In this document: piece by piece, positions 47,237-59,120 of the stretch
Position numbering within the stretch: position 1 is the first letter of the stretch
Layout of the letters: each line of letters starts with the position of its first letter
Assembly: GCA_963971425.1 (NCBI GenBank)
Contig: CAXARX010000001.1
Span: forward strand, 1 to 64,000
Direction: 5' to 3'
Length of the DNA: 64,000 bases
From: Bryoerythrophyllum caledonicum
Lineage: Eukaryota; Streptophyta; Bryopsida; Pottiales; Pottiaceae
Translations under genes and position numbers: made by a program
The notes under the pieces: model-generated
Told to the model about the DNA's origin: nothing
The model's database searches: none
Seen by the model: the letters and a program-made list of their open reading frames with translations, nothing else

Positions 47237-47331
47237 ATTTCGGGGAGGTTCAGCAACGCTTCGTGCTCCAGGTCGAAGAATAGGGCGCTTGGGAAGGCAT
47301 GATCAGGGACCTGACCATTGCATAGAGGGGC

Positions 47332-48620
47332 GTGTTCTACCGAGCCATGCACACGCACGTGAGTAGCGGAGAGTGGATTGTTGTTTTCGTTGACGTTAAC
47401 GCTGTAGAACCGGAACTGGTCCTTCAAGCTGGAGACACGTGCAAGTTACAATTGGGGTGGGGGACAGTTGAGATCCCTCTCAGCGTGGATACCTTTGTCG
47501 TAAGCAGGTTGTTGTCATGCCTGCAAAGAGTCTCATGGGAAGCCCGCGCGAGGACCGCCGCTTGGGATGCTAGCGGTGATGATCTGGCGACTAGGCACAC
47601 AGGATTCTTCAGAAGAATTTGTGTTGTTGAAGTTCTGAGAGGGCAGAAGAAGACATCCATCTTGTTTTACTATGGGAGGATTGATCTTCTGAACTGGGAC
47701 CCTGCTCGCTTTCACTGGAACACTGGCGTTCCACTTATGAAATTCACCACGGCTCTGGGACAACAGCTACTTCGCAGTCGCAACGAGGTCCCTTTGGTGG
47801 TGGTGAACAAGTGGACTGGGATCCTGTCCAATTCTTATAAACTCCGTTGGCTGAGTGTGTGGGACTCCGAACGTGTTCAGAAGGAAGCAGGTCTTATGTG
47901 GATGATCTGGCATAGAGCCGTTGCGGTAAACGTTTGGAGAAGAGATGTCAAGAAACACTCGACGTTCAATGCCCGATCTATGATCGTGATGTGCCCGAAT
48001 TTGTACTCCACAGATTCTGGGAATGCGAGTTCGTGTAGAGGGCATGGAAGTGGGGCGAGCTGATCATGATTAGCATGCTTCCGCTGAAACGTACTCTCTT
48101 GCACCCCCTGGTGCATCTGAGGCCTTTATCATGTGGTAGGTCAGTTTGTGGAAGGCCGAGCCTGGGAGAGGAGGACCATACGCCGCCCCCTTCGACGTCA
48201 GGCAAGAACGAGACTGTTACCGCGGACAGTGAGGACGATCATTCCTTGCCCTGGAAGCGCGGCATCTTTGCCCACCGCGTTCAAAATAGGTTTAAGCCTT
48301 TCAACAGAATCTGGATCCTGCTTAGGGGCCTTATCATCTGGACCAGTTGGATTGAGAAAAACGATGTGGTTTACAACAATACTCGGTGGCAGAGACAAAA
48401 GGTCCATGCCAAGATCTGGTTGGGGCTCGTGGATTATGGTAGGAGTGCGTGGGTTAATACCCTCAACCTCTGCAAACAAGCCCCTGAGAAGAGCGAGCTC
48501 TATGCCAACCGCTTCAAGAACCAGTGGTATTGCAACAAGATTCTTGCCTCTTGGACTGATAAGAGACCTAATTGGAAGCCCTTCTTTAGTCACTGCACTA
48601 GATGTAGGGATAGTAATTAG
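47332..48620 (+). pseudogene. LINE ORF2 C-terminal region with zf-RVT-like part
   Basis: After 47236 the frame changes; the rest of ORF2 is read in two or more frames. The 47332-48063 stretch ends with LMWMIWHRAVAVNVW, which resembles the zf-RVT region at the end of plant LINE ORF2 proteins. The next stretch (48066-48620) carries a conserved tail (GIFAHRV, RIWILLRGLIIWTSWIEKND, KIWLGLVDYGRSAW) that the second LINE shares as GIFGHRI and KVWLSLVDYGRAAW. The role of this C-terminal part is not well defined. Confidence 0.7.
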
Positions 48621-48777
48621 GTCTTACTCTAACCCTTGTTCTTCTAACCACTAACCTGGCCCGGGACATGTCCCGTCGGCCTCGCCGGCCCTGGCGGAGG
48701 CCTGCCTTGTTCTTTTATCTCCTTGCAGTAAAAGTCCTCTTTACTTGTGTCAAAAAATATATATATATCGATCACTA

Positions 48778-49915
48778 CTGAACCTTACTATTATAAGTTG
48801 CATTTATTCATATGTTAGTGTTTATCCTCAAAAGGAGACGATACTTTTATACCACTAAACTCATGTCACGTCAACATAGGCTCACTACTATAACAACTAC
48901 ACTAGATTAATCATAAAAGTGAAGAAGCAAATTCCCTATTCTCACATGGGTGATATTCTACCACACCCTCGGCAAAAACGGAGAATTTGATCAAAATTTG
49001 AAAAAAAAAAATTACATTTTTGTCAATTGGTGGTAAAAGTTAACTTGATTCTACATGTAGACCTAACTTTTTTGTTATTTGATGCCTTGTACAAGGATTT
49101 GTTTTTAAAAAGTTAAACATAAAAGGAGGGAAATTGTGACACTAAAAATTCCTAATTTTGAATTTACAGTTATTTCAACAACGAATTAATTAAAAAAAAA
49201 TTAGAAGTACATGTAAAATCTTGTTAATATAATCTTTCAATCAACAAAAGTGTTAAAAAAAATTATTTTTGATTTTTTAATAGAATTACCCATTTTTTTA
49301 GTGATTCTAGTGAATAAAACCAAATATTGATTACAAATGGCAAATTGCCCTTGGACCCTAGGATCCATTAGTAATTTTAGTCATTCCTCCACATTCAGTA
49401 TTGTAATTTTCTTCATTTATGTACCCTTAAAACGAATAAATAGTGTTTTTCATGATTTTGTGACACTCGTGACACCAAAAATGGAGTAGTCTAGTAGAAT
49501 ATCACCCACCTCCTACTTTGGCACTCTTATGATAATATATGGGACCACATGGAGAAGGTGACTTGGCTTGGATGAGTTGTGGGAGAACCACCACTCAACT
49601 CTTTGGAAACTTGCAGTACTATGCGGGAGCTTTAGTATGCGTTGGTTGAGGTCTAATTTTGATTCTCATATACAACTCATGCACTTCATTGGTGTAAAAA
49701 TAGAAAAGAACTTGCAATGTGTTCATGCTCTACTTGTTTCCATATCTAAGTCTCACCTTATCTACCACCCCCTCTATCTTCTTATGAAAGGAATTTCAAG
49801 ATTACATTATATTACTTAGGCGAGTCTCAAAATATTATTACTAATGAAATTTGGGTCAAAGGGCTCAATTGCAACCTTGATATGTAGCCAAGTGTTGTTG
49901 GAGAGGGAAGTAGTG
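48778..49915. other. AT-rich region with no recognised gene
   Basis: Between the LINE and a MITE. It has many T/A homopolymers and short frames only. Nothing is recognised. Confidence 0.35.
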
Positions 49916-49918
49916 TTA

Positions 49919-50441
49919 GGGCCGCTTCACACTTGATGGCCAAGTCAAGTGGCCGTCAATTTCCACTACTGAGATTGCTAGAATGGGCAAAGTCTAGACT
50001 TTGGGCCTTCACACTTGTGCCCAAACTCCGAAGGCCGTCGTCCTACATGGCAGCACTTTTGGGTTGTTTTGGCGCCAAAGCGACGGCCTCTCGAACAAAA
50101 CTTGGGTCGCTCATTATAGCAGACCTAAGCTACAATCGAGAGTGCGTCAATTTTTTTAATAAAACGATAAAAAACTGACAAGATCTGGGCCGTTAGATGA
50201 AAGAGGCCAATTTTTTTGATTGATTTTTATTGGCTGATTTTCTGGGCTGATTTTTTTTGGCGTAATGATATGGGGTTTGGACTTTGAACTTGGCCTTTGG
50301 AGCTTCACACCACGACCGGCCAAACCTTCAATCTATATTATTTATTATATTTTTTTGGCAAAAAAATTTCGCCTCTCGCCACAGTTTGGCCACTCATTTT
50401 GACGGACGGTCACTCGACTTGGGCATAGTGTGAAGCGGCCC
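49919..50441. mobile_element. PIF/Harbinger-like MITE, 523 bp
   Basis: Inverted tips of about 40 bp: GGGCCGCTTCACACT at the left, and its reverse complement at the right (AGTGTGAAGCGGCCC). CCAAGTC(A/G)AGTG(G/A)CCGTC follows inside each. TTA flanks both sides (49916-49918 and 50442-50444). A TTA duplication with a GGGCC-type tip fits Tourist-like MITEs of the PIF/Harbinger superfamily. No coding capacity. Confidence 0.8.
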
Positions 50442-50563
50442 TTATATTACTAAACTTATGTCCGGTGGGCATTGATTCAATTGTGGAACAAAGACTTTAT
50501 TCCCGCCAACCTCCTCCAAACACCAATTTCTTCTCTTTCTTTAATCCGCAAAGGCCCATTTAA

Positions 50564-51120
50564 CTTTAGGGGGACACTTTTCATTTTGGGCAGGTTCCTA
50601 TGGTCTCAATTTTGATCATGAATATCTAGAATTTCTAATGAAGATGCAGCATAACAGTACCTTGTTGGAATATAATTTTTTTTTTCACATTGGACCTTTA
50701 AAAGGAAAATTATGCTTTTCTAAGTGCAAGATTGGGAACTTCGTGAGCTCAAAAGTTTTGCTAGGAGTTTCAATTGACCTTAAGACTTTCCGTTGAATAT
50801 AAAATATTGCCCTCTTTGAAGGTGTCAAAAAACGGTTTTTGCCTTCGGTGTTAAAAAAGCATTTTAACCCAAGTCAAACATTTTCACACATTGTTAGGCA
50901 AGGGGGAAAAAGAAAATTTCCTTGCATTTCAAACGTTATAATTCTTATATCCATGGGGTGAATTGCAACCAAAAGAATGTGGCATGTTCATATAGAAGTC
51001 TATTTAAAGATCTTACAGCTAAAAGTTCAAAATTCAACTTCAAATTAGATTTCCATGCCACTTTTTAAAGTGGCAGTTTTTGAGTGTTTCTTAAGGGAAG
51101 ATGCTTTGGGCCTGTAGGGG
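50564..51120 (-). mobile_element. Shortened copy of the 945-bp TTAA repeat family
   Basis: Starts after TTAA (50560-50563) and ends GTAGGGG just before TTTAA (51121-51125). GGGCAGGTTCCTATGGT near 50590 and CATTTTCACACATTGT near 50880 match copy B at 57881. About 390 bp shorter than the full copies and diverged. Confidence 0.55.
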
Positions 51121-51152
51121 TTTAATAAAGACTCAATCATTTAAAAAGAAAG

Positions 51153-51190
<38 letters not shown>
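51153..51190. repeat. Poly(A) run of 38
   Basis: A pure A-run next to GAAAGG, directly left of the inverted 5' part of the second LINE. It could be the tail of an older retroposed sequence or a slipped homopolymer. Confidence 0.8.
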
Positions 51191-51192
<2 letters not shown>

Positions 51193-51313
51193 AAGGAATG
51201 GTAAGGGAGAGGGTATTGCTCACATTATGAAAGGTTTCTGACTTGAAGGCTTTCAATGTCTCTTGAGGTCGTCATATCTTGTACCTGCCTGGAACCTACC
51301 TGGCTTGCGGTGC

Positions 51314-52523
51314 CTATTGTTTCTTGAAGTGACGTCTCGCATGTTTGTGGTGGTGCCAATCTGGGACGCGACGAAGGCGGCATCTACTCTTGCGTTGGAA
51401 GCTGGTCTGGTGCCTCAGCCTCTCACCGGTTCTTCTCTGTCGGCGTCCGTGTTCTGTCGCTTGTTGATGCACTCTATTCGATGATGTGACTCTTGATCCT
51501 TTGTTGCGCCCTTGCTGAGTTCCGCTCACGAGTAGCCGGGAGCTCTTTATCTCCTTGTTGTCTCAACGTCTGTCTGGCATGTGGATTCTGTAGCGCGCGA
51601 CACTCCCTCCTCAGTTGCGACGTGGTTAAGTAGTGTCTGCATCTTATTGGGAGATTGTTATAGTCCACTGCTAGCAACACCATCTCTCAAAATACATGAT
51701 TCATGACGTTGATATTCATGACGAACAGTTTGGCCGTATCGATGTTGTTACAGAACTTCTGATCTGCAAAATGCCGGTTACCTTTGTGCTTGCCCACTAC
51801 CCGACCGATGCATCTGGCAATGTCATGAATGTTGTTGCACATCTTGTCCGGTACCGCCTTGAGGGTGATCCACACCGGCATTTGTGCTTTGACGGAAGCA
51901 CTAGGGTCGAAGCCAGCTAACCATGGTTGCAGTATACATGTCCCCCACCGCGAGGTGTGTGGAGTAAGCATGAGTAGCTGCTGAGTGGCACAGACGTCTT
52001 TGGTGACGATCTGGAAGAAATCGTTACCTAGGTTGCGCTCGAACTCACATTCTGCTTGGGCGTCCCTTGATAGTGTTGCTAACCAAGCTTGGATAGGCTT
52101 CCACCTCGCTTTGCCACCTACAAAATACGCAATTACTGTGATTCGTTGGAAATGTTTCATCTCCTTCTTCACCTTGTTCTCATCAAGCGTGAACACATCA
52201 GCTTGTTTGCACAGTAAATACCCCGACATGCTATGGAATAGTGAGTCTGGAAGGATCTCACCAGGGTTGCTTTTGAGGAATTGAATTTGGTATGACTCCC
52301 AAGGTGTGCCAGTGCCGCAACTACTTCTGGTTCCGGTAATTCGTGCTTCAGAAGTGCTTCCGCTTTCCTTCTTTCCTCGAGAGCTAAAAGTTTGATAGGA
52401 GCATGAGCAATGTGCATAAGCAAAGCTGATCGGCGGAGTTGTTGGATTTACCTGCTGATCACCCACGACCACACCTGGGGCGAGCGGGGAGGAAGAAGAT
52501 GGCGGAGGAGGTGGATCCGTCAT
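51314..52523 (-). pseudogene. LINE ORF1 protein, in the inverted part
   Basis: From ATG 52523 (MTDPPPPPSSSS) a 278-residue frame carries the DUF4283-like set: VIAYFVGGKARWKPIQAWL, then LLMLTPHTSRWGTCILQPWL, then GFDPSASVKAQMPVWITLK and an IARCIGRVVG stretch. After the stop at 51687-51689, an in-register continuation in another frame (LAVDYNNLPIRCRHYLTTSQ) looks like the zinc-knuckle part with one Cys replaced. Function: ORF1 binds the element RNA. The protein order is the same as in the fragment at 34996-34247. It is antisense to ORF2, as expected from a 5' inversion. Confidence 0.7.
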
Positions 52524-53047
52524 GGCTGTGAAGTCATCGCAAATTGTTGCGCTCGCTTCTGCAGCGTGTCTTAAAGCCTTGCTAACTCCGTCTGTTGCTT
52601 CGTCTTCTGTACGGTATAATTGTTTGTAGTCACGGAGCGCCGATCCTTGTGCCCTGTTGCAGCTGATTGCTCGACCTTAGATGAACCGATTCAACTGTTG
52701 CCCCCTAGATCGTGAGCGAGAAGGACTTAGCCGAACACCACAAATTAGAGATCTAGTACTGAACCCAAATTCTGAACCCTAATTTCTATTCCCTAATTCT
52801 TATTACTTCTGTGTTGTGCGCTTAACCCTAACCTATCCCAAATTGTTCCACTCTTCGTATGATAACCGTGTGCACTGCTCGGTGCGTGTAGATCTCTACA
52901 TACGTTGAATTGATCGACCTAGACACTAAATTGTTATCACATTGATACACTGCTTCACTCAGTTGCGAGCTCGCAACTGCCCTCGGACTCTCATCGCACC
53001 GTGAATCAGGTTGAATCAGGGAGCTCTGAAGGAGCCTGGAAGCTCAT

Positions 53048-53584
53048 ATGTCAACGGCATCGGTGTTGCAGAAGAGGAATGGTAAAGGTAGCAGAACAAA
53101 ATATGGCACTTTCATACTCCCGGTGAACACATGCATTCACAGTCAGGGTACCGGCCAACAACATGGCAGTGGCGCAAGCGGCGCACGGTCGGAGGAGCAT
53201 ATATCGGCCTCTTTGGCGGACTCAGGGTTACCAACATCGGCACCAAGTCACACGAGGGCGGAGGCGGCGGCATATACAATTGCCGGTTTCTTCTCCTCAC
53301 CAACAGGGGAAGCATGTCTTCTACAAACTAACCAAAACATTGATATGGACATGATGCAAGCAGTAACATACGCTAAGCCTACTAAGGAGGGAGCACAACA
53401 TACTGCATGGAGAAAGGAGGAGTATTCGAGGCAGACGGGGAAGGAGTCGGACGATCTCAGCCTCGGCCGAGTTGACAACCAAGGAGTAATGGAATTTTTA
53501 GGAGGCCCGAACAAGAAAAGTCGAGCCCCAGCCCCTGCCGTCCTAAGATCGGTATACAATCAATGGCTACGTGATCAAGGGTAG
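53048..53584 (+). pseudogene. Probable ORF1 C-terminal part of the second LINE
   Basis: A 178-residue frame just right of the inversion junction and about 135 bp upstream of ORF2. It is polar and low in structure (GTGQQHGSGASGARSEEH and so on) with no domain. Its position, between the junction and ORF2, is where the C-terminal part of ORF1 would be. Function unknown. Confidence 0.45.
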
Positions 53585-53718
53585 GAAGATGTGATGGATA
53601 TAAACTCTCCAGGCAAGACACGCGCCTCATCTCAGCCTAGCGGAGATTATCAAGCGAGTCAACTGCCTGCGCAAATGAACAAGGAAGTCTGGTTTAGTAC
53701 GGCGTTAAATACCGCAAA

Positions 53719-56700
53719 ATGTATGCAGGTCCCATTCGCTCCTCCTTCCCCTTGTGCATAAGAGTATCCATTGTGACACATAATGTCCAAGGTATGAATG
53801 AAGGAATGAAGAGGGATACGATTAGAGATTACTATTCTAGGTTACTAGGAAAACTAGACATCATCTGCTTTCAGGAAACTAAATTAAGAGGAAGTAAATA
53901 TCAAGCGCTAGCAAGGTTGTTTTGGCATGGAGCCTATTTCATAGGCCAGGAAGCTGCGGTGGCCTATAATAATGATGGCAGCAAAGAAGGAGCTGGGAGT
54001 GGACGGACAAGGATGTCGGTGTCCCCCAAGATCTCGCACATGATTTGTAGCCAAGGGCAGGCTCAAGGGGGCAGTGCAAAATGGATAAAACTTCAAGGAC
54101 CGTCTGGGGGCGATATTGCAGTCCTTAACGTGTATTGTCGACACGCCTCGACGGAGCGTTGCGCTCTCTGGAGAGATCTGCTTCAGTCACTCCCGAGAGT
54201 GTGTTGGTAGATTTTGACGGGAGACTGGAACTTTGTAGAAAAAAGAAAGATAAGTCTAACTTGTGTGAATCATATAGATCTATTGAGGATAAACAACTGT
54301 TCCAAGAATTAAAAGGAGTCCTTGCTGTGGAAGATGCATTTCCCGCGAGGAGCCGAATTTGGTTCTCGTGAGACAGTAGGAGGCGCGATGGACGAAGATT
54401 TCTGGCAAGACTCGACAGGACATACTCGTTTCTAGGAGCGCGTCCGCATGCAACTAGTGATACGTACAAAATTCTTGGTGATACGTCACTATCGAACCAT
54501 CTTCCTGTGTGGAAAGAGATTCAGTTGGAACCCGTTCAACAACGTAAATCGACGTATGTTATGAACGCTTTTCTACTGAAGCATCTTGAGGCCCAATTTG
54601 GTATTAGACAAACTTGGATGAGATGCTCACACCTGCCCTTCTGTGGTATACTCAGGAGAGTGGTTCTTTTCTTTAAACGATTCTGCGTGGAAAAAGCGCT
54701 AGAAAGCAAGAGAGAAGAGATCTGGGTTAGGAAGGAGGTAGAGAAGGCGCACATATAGCTTCAATGCGACGTGGGTAACCAGACGGCACAAGAGCATCTG
54801 GATGAGCTCTCCACCCGCCTTCAAGCGCTGGAGATGAAGAAGGCGGTTGGGGCGTGCCTAAGAAGTCGCCTCAAATGGCTGGAAGTAGGCGATAAGTGTT
54901 CGCGTGAATTCTTTAATTCACACAAAGCGCGTTCATCTACGTCGATCATCTCGGAGTTAGAAGACAAGGAAGAGCGGTTGGAGTCCTCCAGAGCCGGTCT
55001 GGAGAAAATTTGTCACGATTTTTATCAACGCCTGTACAAGGCCCGCCCTACATCACAGGCAGCAGAGGAGGCATTAAGCACAATGTTGGAGTACCTTAGT
55101 GACAGACTTAACGATCGTATGAAGAGTGTGTTAAGTGCTACAATCACTGAAGACGAACTGAGGGCAGCGTTGGGCGAGATGAGACCGGGAAAGTCTCCGG
55201 GATCCGATGGAGTGGGAGTTGAGTTCTACCTCATCTACTGGGACCTCATCGGCTCTGAATTCACCAGAATGATCAACACCAGTATCAACGAGGGCAAACT
55301 TCCGAGTGGTATGACACATGGCGTACTAGCGCTACTACACAAGGGGGGAGAACGTCGGTCCTTATCTAATTGGAGATCGATATCCCTACTAAACACCACG
55401 TACAAGATCTTCGCCAAAGCTCTACAGAAGCGGCTGCAACGGATCTTGATGGACATCATCAGCTCCAATCAGTCCGCGTTTCTTCCCCTCCGTTACATTC
55501 TCGACAACCTTTTGCTCACATACAAAACCATGTCATGGGCAGAACAATCCAGTCAACCTCTCCTTTTTCTAAAGCTTGACTTCACCAAAGCCTATGACAT
55601 AGTAAACTGGGAGTGTTTGTATAAGATTATGGGCACTTTCGGTTTTCTCAAAGCATTCATTCAAATGATCAAGATCCTTCTCCTTGACACCACTTCGGCG
55701 GTCAAGTTGAATGGCAAACCCGACATGTCATTCAGCATCGAAAGAGGAGTCCGCCAAGGCTGCCCACTGGCTCCGTACCTCTTCATCATAGTGGCAGAAG
55801 CATTTAACACAATGGTTAAAGCGGAAGTGACCAAAGGGCGAATAGAGGGCATCCCTCATCCAGTCGGCAGCAGTTCATTGCACAGTACGCCCATGACACC
55901 TCGTTTACTCTACTCACGAAGGAAGAACCGGTGAGATTCCTGATTAATCTGATACACGAATTTTGTTTGGCAACGAGCCTGGTCATAAACTAGAATAAGT
56001 CGTGCGGCTATTGGCAAGACTGGAGAGGCTCACGAAGACCACTATAGACAGAACAGTTGGGGGTTACATGGGCGGGACTCGATGATATCAACAAGCTACT
56101 CGGATCCCCGTTTGGCATGACGTTGGACACGAAATCAGTGGACGATTTTCTTTACGATTGAATGGCTAAGAAACTGGTGTATTGGAGTTCAATGAAGCTT
56201 TACCTAACCGGGTCGAGCGTGATTGTGAATAGCGTCCTTTTGTCAGCACCACTTTTCTTCCTATCAATCTTGGGTGGTACGGATAAAGGAATTTTGCAGG
56301 TCAAAGGCTTAATCATGAATTACTTGGTCACCGGCACGGCGAGGCATTCTCGCACTCGTGTGAGTTAGGTGCAGTGCTGTCAACCTAAGGCTCGAGGAGG
56401 ATTAAATGTGATTAACATTATTGATGCATCAACGGCACTAATGACAAAGTGGGTGGTGAAGGCGTTGGAACGAGGGTACTCGAACCTTCATCACATGCTT
56501 AGATACCGACTTGTGTCGTTCCAGCCTGTCTCTAAAGGCAGATGGGAAGCTAGATTGGAGTTCTTCACGTTACATAAACACCAGGCGAAGAAGGGCTCCA
56601 ATGTGGAACAGGGTGTCCACCGCCTGGAAGACCATGCTGTCGAACTTGAAATACAACCCGCCGACTACACTTGAAGAATTGTTGCGTAGCAGTCTATGGC

Positions 56701-57529
56701 TATGCTCGGCGATCCAGTCCATCGGCCCAGGGTTCTCTCATGCGCAGGCTACGGAGTTACACAAAAGAAGGATTAGGGTTTAGGGTTTAGGGTTATGGCA
56801 TAAGGCTACTGTTGTGAATGTGTGGAGAGGGAAGACTCACCCCTCCATTGATCAAAATTGCGCGGTATGTGAGGTTAGAGTCCCGAAGACGGTCCTTCAC
56901 GGGTTCTGGGAGTGTACGTCTGCCTAGGAGACTTGGACATGGGGTGCCAATTTGTTGACGAGTTTGCTGCCGCGGCAAGCCGTCAACCAAGAAGAGAGGA
57001 GGTTAATGAACAACTCGGATTTTATGAGGAGCAGCACGTGGCGTCGCCGGAAAGGGGTTCCCAGAAGGAACAACGACGTGTTGCTCAACGTTGTGCAGGA
57101 GGCCCCCCCGTCTCCGGACGAGGATTCTGGTAGTTCCAGTGGGGCGGAGGGAGCCTATTGTGGATAGTAATGCAGTGGTTACGTTCAATGGTTACATTGG
57201 TGATGCCCCATGACCTCATGTTGACGTGGAAGCAGGGGATCTTCGGGCATAGGATTTCGAGGAGATTCACCCCTTGCAACAGGATTTGGCTCCTCTTGAG
57301 GGGCATCATTATGTGGCACCTGTGGAGTGAGAGAAATGACGCTGCTTTTAACGAGATCAAATGGAACAAACAGAAACTTAGGGCTAAAGTTTGGCTTAGT
57401 CTAGTGGACTACGGTCGTGCGGCCTGGGCCAGGACTCTTTCTAGATGTTCTCAAGCCTCTGAGAAGAGCATGAAGTTTTCGAAGCGGTTCAAAGAGCTTT
57501 GGTGCTGTAACGACATTCTAGCCTCTTAG
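53719..57529 (+). pseudogene. LINE ORF2: endonuclease, reverse transcriptase, C-terminal tail
   Basis: The endonuclease starts with IVTHNVQGM and has IICFQETKL with the catalytic Glu. The reverse transcriptase shows KSPGSDGV, WRSISLLN, LKLDFTKAYDIV, VRQGCPLAPYLF and QYAHDTSF, where His replaces the first catalytic Asp. Breaks include TAG 54208-54210 and TGA 54369-54371 (both at Trp codons in the first LINE), a one-base loss near 54240, a stop near 54756, a frame change near 55865, TAG 55991-55993, TAG 56045-56047, TGA 56159-56161 and TAG 56366-56368. The tail (GIFGHRI, LLLRGIIMWHLW, KVWLSLVDYGRAAW) lies at 57158-57529. Dead as a source of protein. Confidence 0.92.
56773..56794 (+). repeat. 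Three plant-type telomere units inside the LINE
   Basis: TTAGGG followed by TTTAGGG twice and TT. It sits exactly where ORF2 of this LINE lacks about 715 bp that the first LINE has (its 47195 to about 47909). Telomere-repeat filler at a repaired break is the simplest reading. Confidence 0.9.
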
Positions 57530-57880
57530 GTCGACATGAAGCCACATTGGCACTCGTACGCTAGGTATCTTAGTACTGTCTCTAGGTCTAACCCTCCCAC
57601 TAACTTCTAACCCCGGTCCAGGTGCTCACCCGGCCTCGCCGGACCTCGCGGGGTCTGCTCGGGCCTCCTGTGTGTTCTCTCTCTTCCCTTTGCAAGAAAA
57701 GGTATCTTTACTTGTGTGAAAAACCAAAAAAAAAAAAAAAAAAAAATTCTGACAAGTGATGGTGTGGTCTCCTCAAGTTATGTCTATTTAGAGGATGTGT
57801 TTCAACGTAGCCAAATCCCATTTAAAGTACATTACCCATATCCAAATTCATGAATTATAACATCTCTATTAACCCTTTAA

Positions 57881-58826
57881 CCCCTAAAGGACCAAGTTTC
57901 AAAAATGGGCTTTTTGAAAGTTTGGTCAGGTTCCTATGGTGTCAATTTCCAACATTCCTTTTTGAAATTTTTACTATAGAAAGGCATTACCAAGACCATA
58001 GTGGGATTTTTTTTTTCCTAAATTGGACATTTGATGAAAAAGTAATAGGGTTTTGAATTTCAAATGGGGAGAGCGGGCACCTCGGGCACCTCCAAAAACT
58101 TTTGCTAGGACACTCTATTGAATGTGAGATTTTTTGTACTCTCAAGTAAGATTATTTCCCTTCATACTGTCAAAAAAAAGTTCTTGTCTTTAGTGAAAAA
58201 TAGCATACCAACCCAAGTCAAACATTTTCACACATTGTCACTCATTGTCAGGCAAGGTACCAAAAAAACTTCTTCTTTTCCACATAAAACCCAGATGTCT
58301 TTTTATTTTTCACTTTTTATTTTTTTCACAACAATACGTGGTGTAAACCTTCTTGTTGACCATTCAGATTATCAATCTAAAACATATTAAGTTCACAAAA
58401 AATAAAAGTGTGAATTAACAAATTTCGATCCTCCACTCCTTGCACAATTGTTTTGATTATGCTACACCCATCCTCTACCCCTAAAAATTGGTGTATAAGG
58501 AACTAACATCATGCTTAACAAGATGGTAATGGATTTAGACCTTGTGTAGTGCAAAAATTTGACATCAAATAAAGTCAAAGTCTGTTGATCCACTGAACGC
58601 AAAGAAGAATATGAACCATTTGCTTGACTTCAAACACTATAATCTTTCAAACCGTGTAGTCAAAGTTTATGAAATTTTAATTATATATTAATTACTTAAT
58701 AAGTCTTAATTGAGATCCTACAATCAAAACTAGAAATTAAAGTTTTTGTTTCCTTCTTGTTCATTGCACTAGAATCCAAGCAATTTGAAGTGTTTTTGGT
58801 GTAAAAATGTCACGGTACCGTAGGGG
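57881..58826 (-). mobile_element. piggyBac-like non-autonomous repeat, copy B, 946 bp
   Basis: Starts CCCCTAAAGGACCAAG after TTAA (57877-57880) and ends GTACCGTAGGGG before CTAA (decayed TTAA, 58827-58830). Reverse orientation to copies A and C. A second TTAACCCTTTAA sits just outside the left tip. Confidence 0.7.
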
Positions 58827-58830
58827 CTAA

Positions 58831-59116
58831 GGTCAATGAGCTATTTTAGCATGAGAGAATCTACAAGTGTTCTAGATCATGCAGGATGACATCTACGCAT
58901 TGGATACATTTCAGCACAAAATCTACAACCCCACTTCACAAAAATCGTTGTAGCTCACAAATGCTTGCACTGATTTTTTGTGGCAATGGTCTCAATAGAT
59001 TGAGACCCATGACCTTCCTCCACCTATATGTCCTTGTTTAATTTTTTTGGAGGTGGCCTATAGCATTTGCTATCAAGATTATCATGTCAAAATGACCCGA
59101 AAATAGACTTTAGGCT
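58831..59116. repeat. Short dispersed repeat between copies B and C
   Basis: Shares GAGAGAATCTAC-, GGATACATTT- and CCACTTCACA-type words, in order, with 60750-60840, 63062-63207 and 26650-26780. Together with the neighbours it forms a chain of TTAA-type elements placed end to end. Confidence 0.4.
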
Positions 59117-59120
59117 TGAA

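Larger units (their letters stand above)
44388..48764 (+). mobile_element. L1-type LINE, 5'-truncated, 4377 bp, with perfect target duplication
   Basis: A 13-bp perfect duplication (ATATCGATCACTA) flanks it at 44375-44387 and 48765-48777. It begins inside the ORF2 endonuclease and ends with the family's 3' end (TTTACTTGTGTCAAAAAA then TATATAT). The perfect duplication argues for a fairly recent insertion, but the coding region already has four in-frame stops before about 46.7 kb and frame changes later. Its nearest relative here is the LINE at 51243-57746. Confidence 0.93.
51243..57746 (+). mobile_element. L1-type LINE with inverted 5' part and internal deletion
   Basis: The left part (51243 to about 53046) reads on the minus strand as leader and ORF1; the right part (about 53047-57746) reads on the plus strand as the end of ORF1 and ORF2, and ends in a long A-run (about 57726-57746). 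This arrangement is that of a twin-primed 5' inversion, well known for L1. TTCTGAC is present on both sides (51236-51242 and just after the A-run) and is a weak candidate target duplication. The ORF2 has many stops and two or more frame changes. About 715 bp present in the first LINE are missing at the telomere-repeat site near 56773. Confidence 0.8.

Noticed and set aside
51153-51190. Poly(A) as the 3' tail of the second LINE
   Set aside because: The LINE 3' tail is at about 57726-57746; this run lies outside the opposite end.
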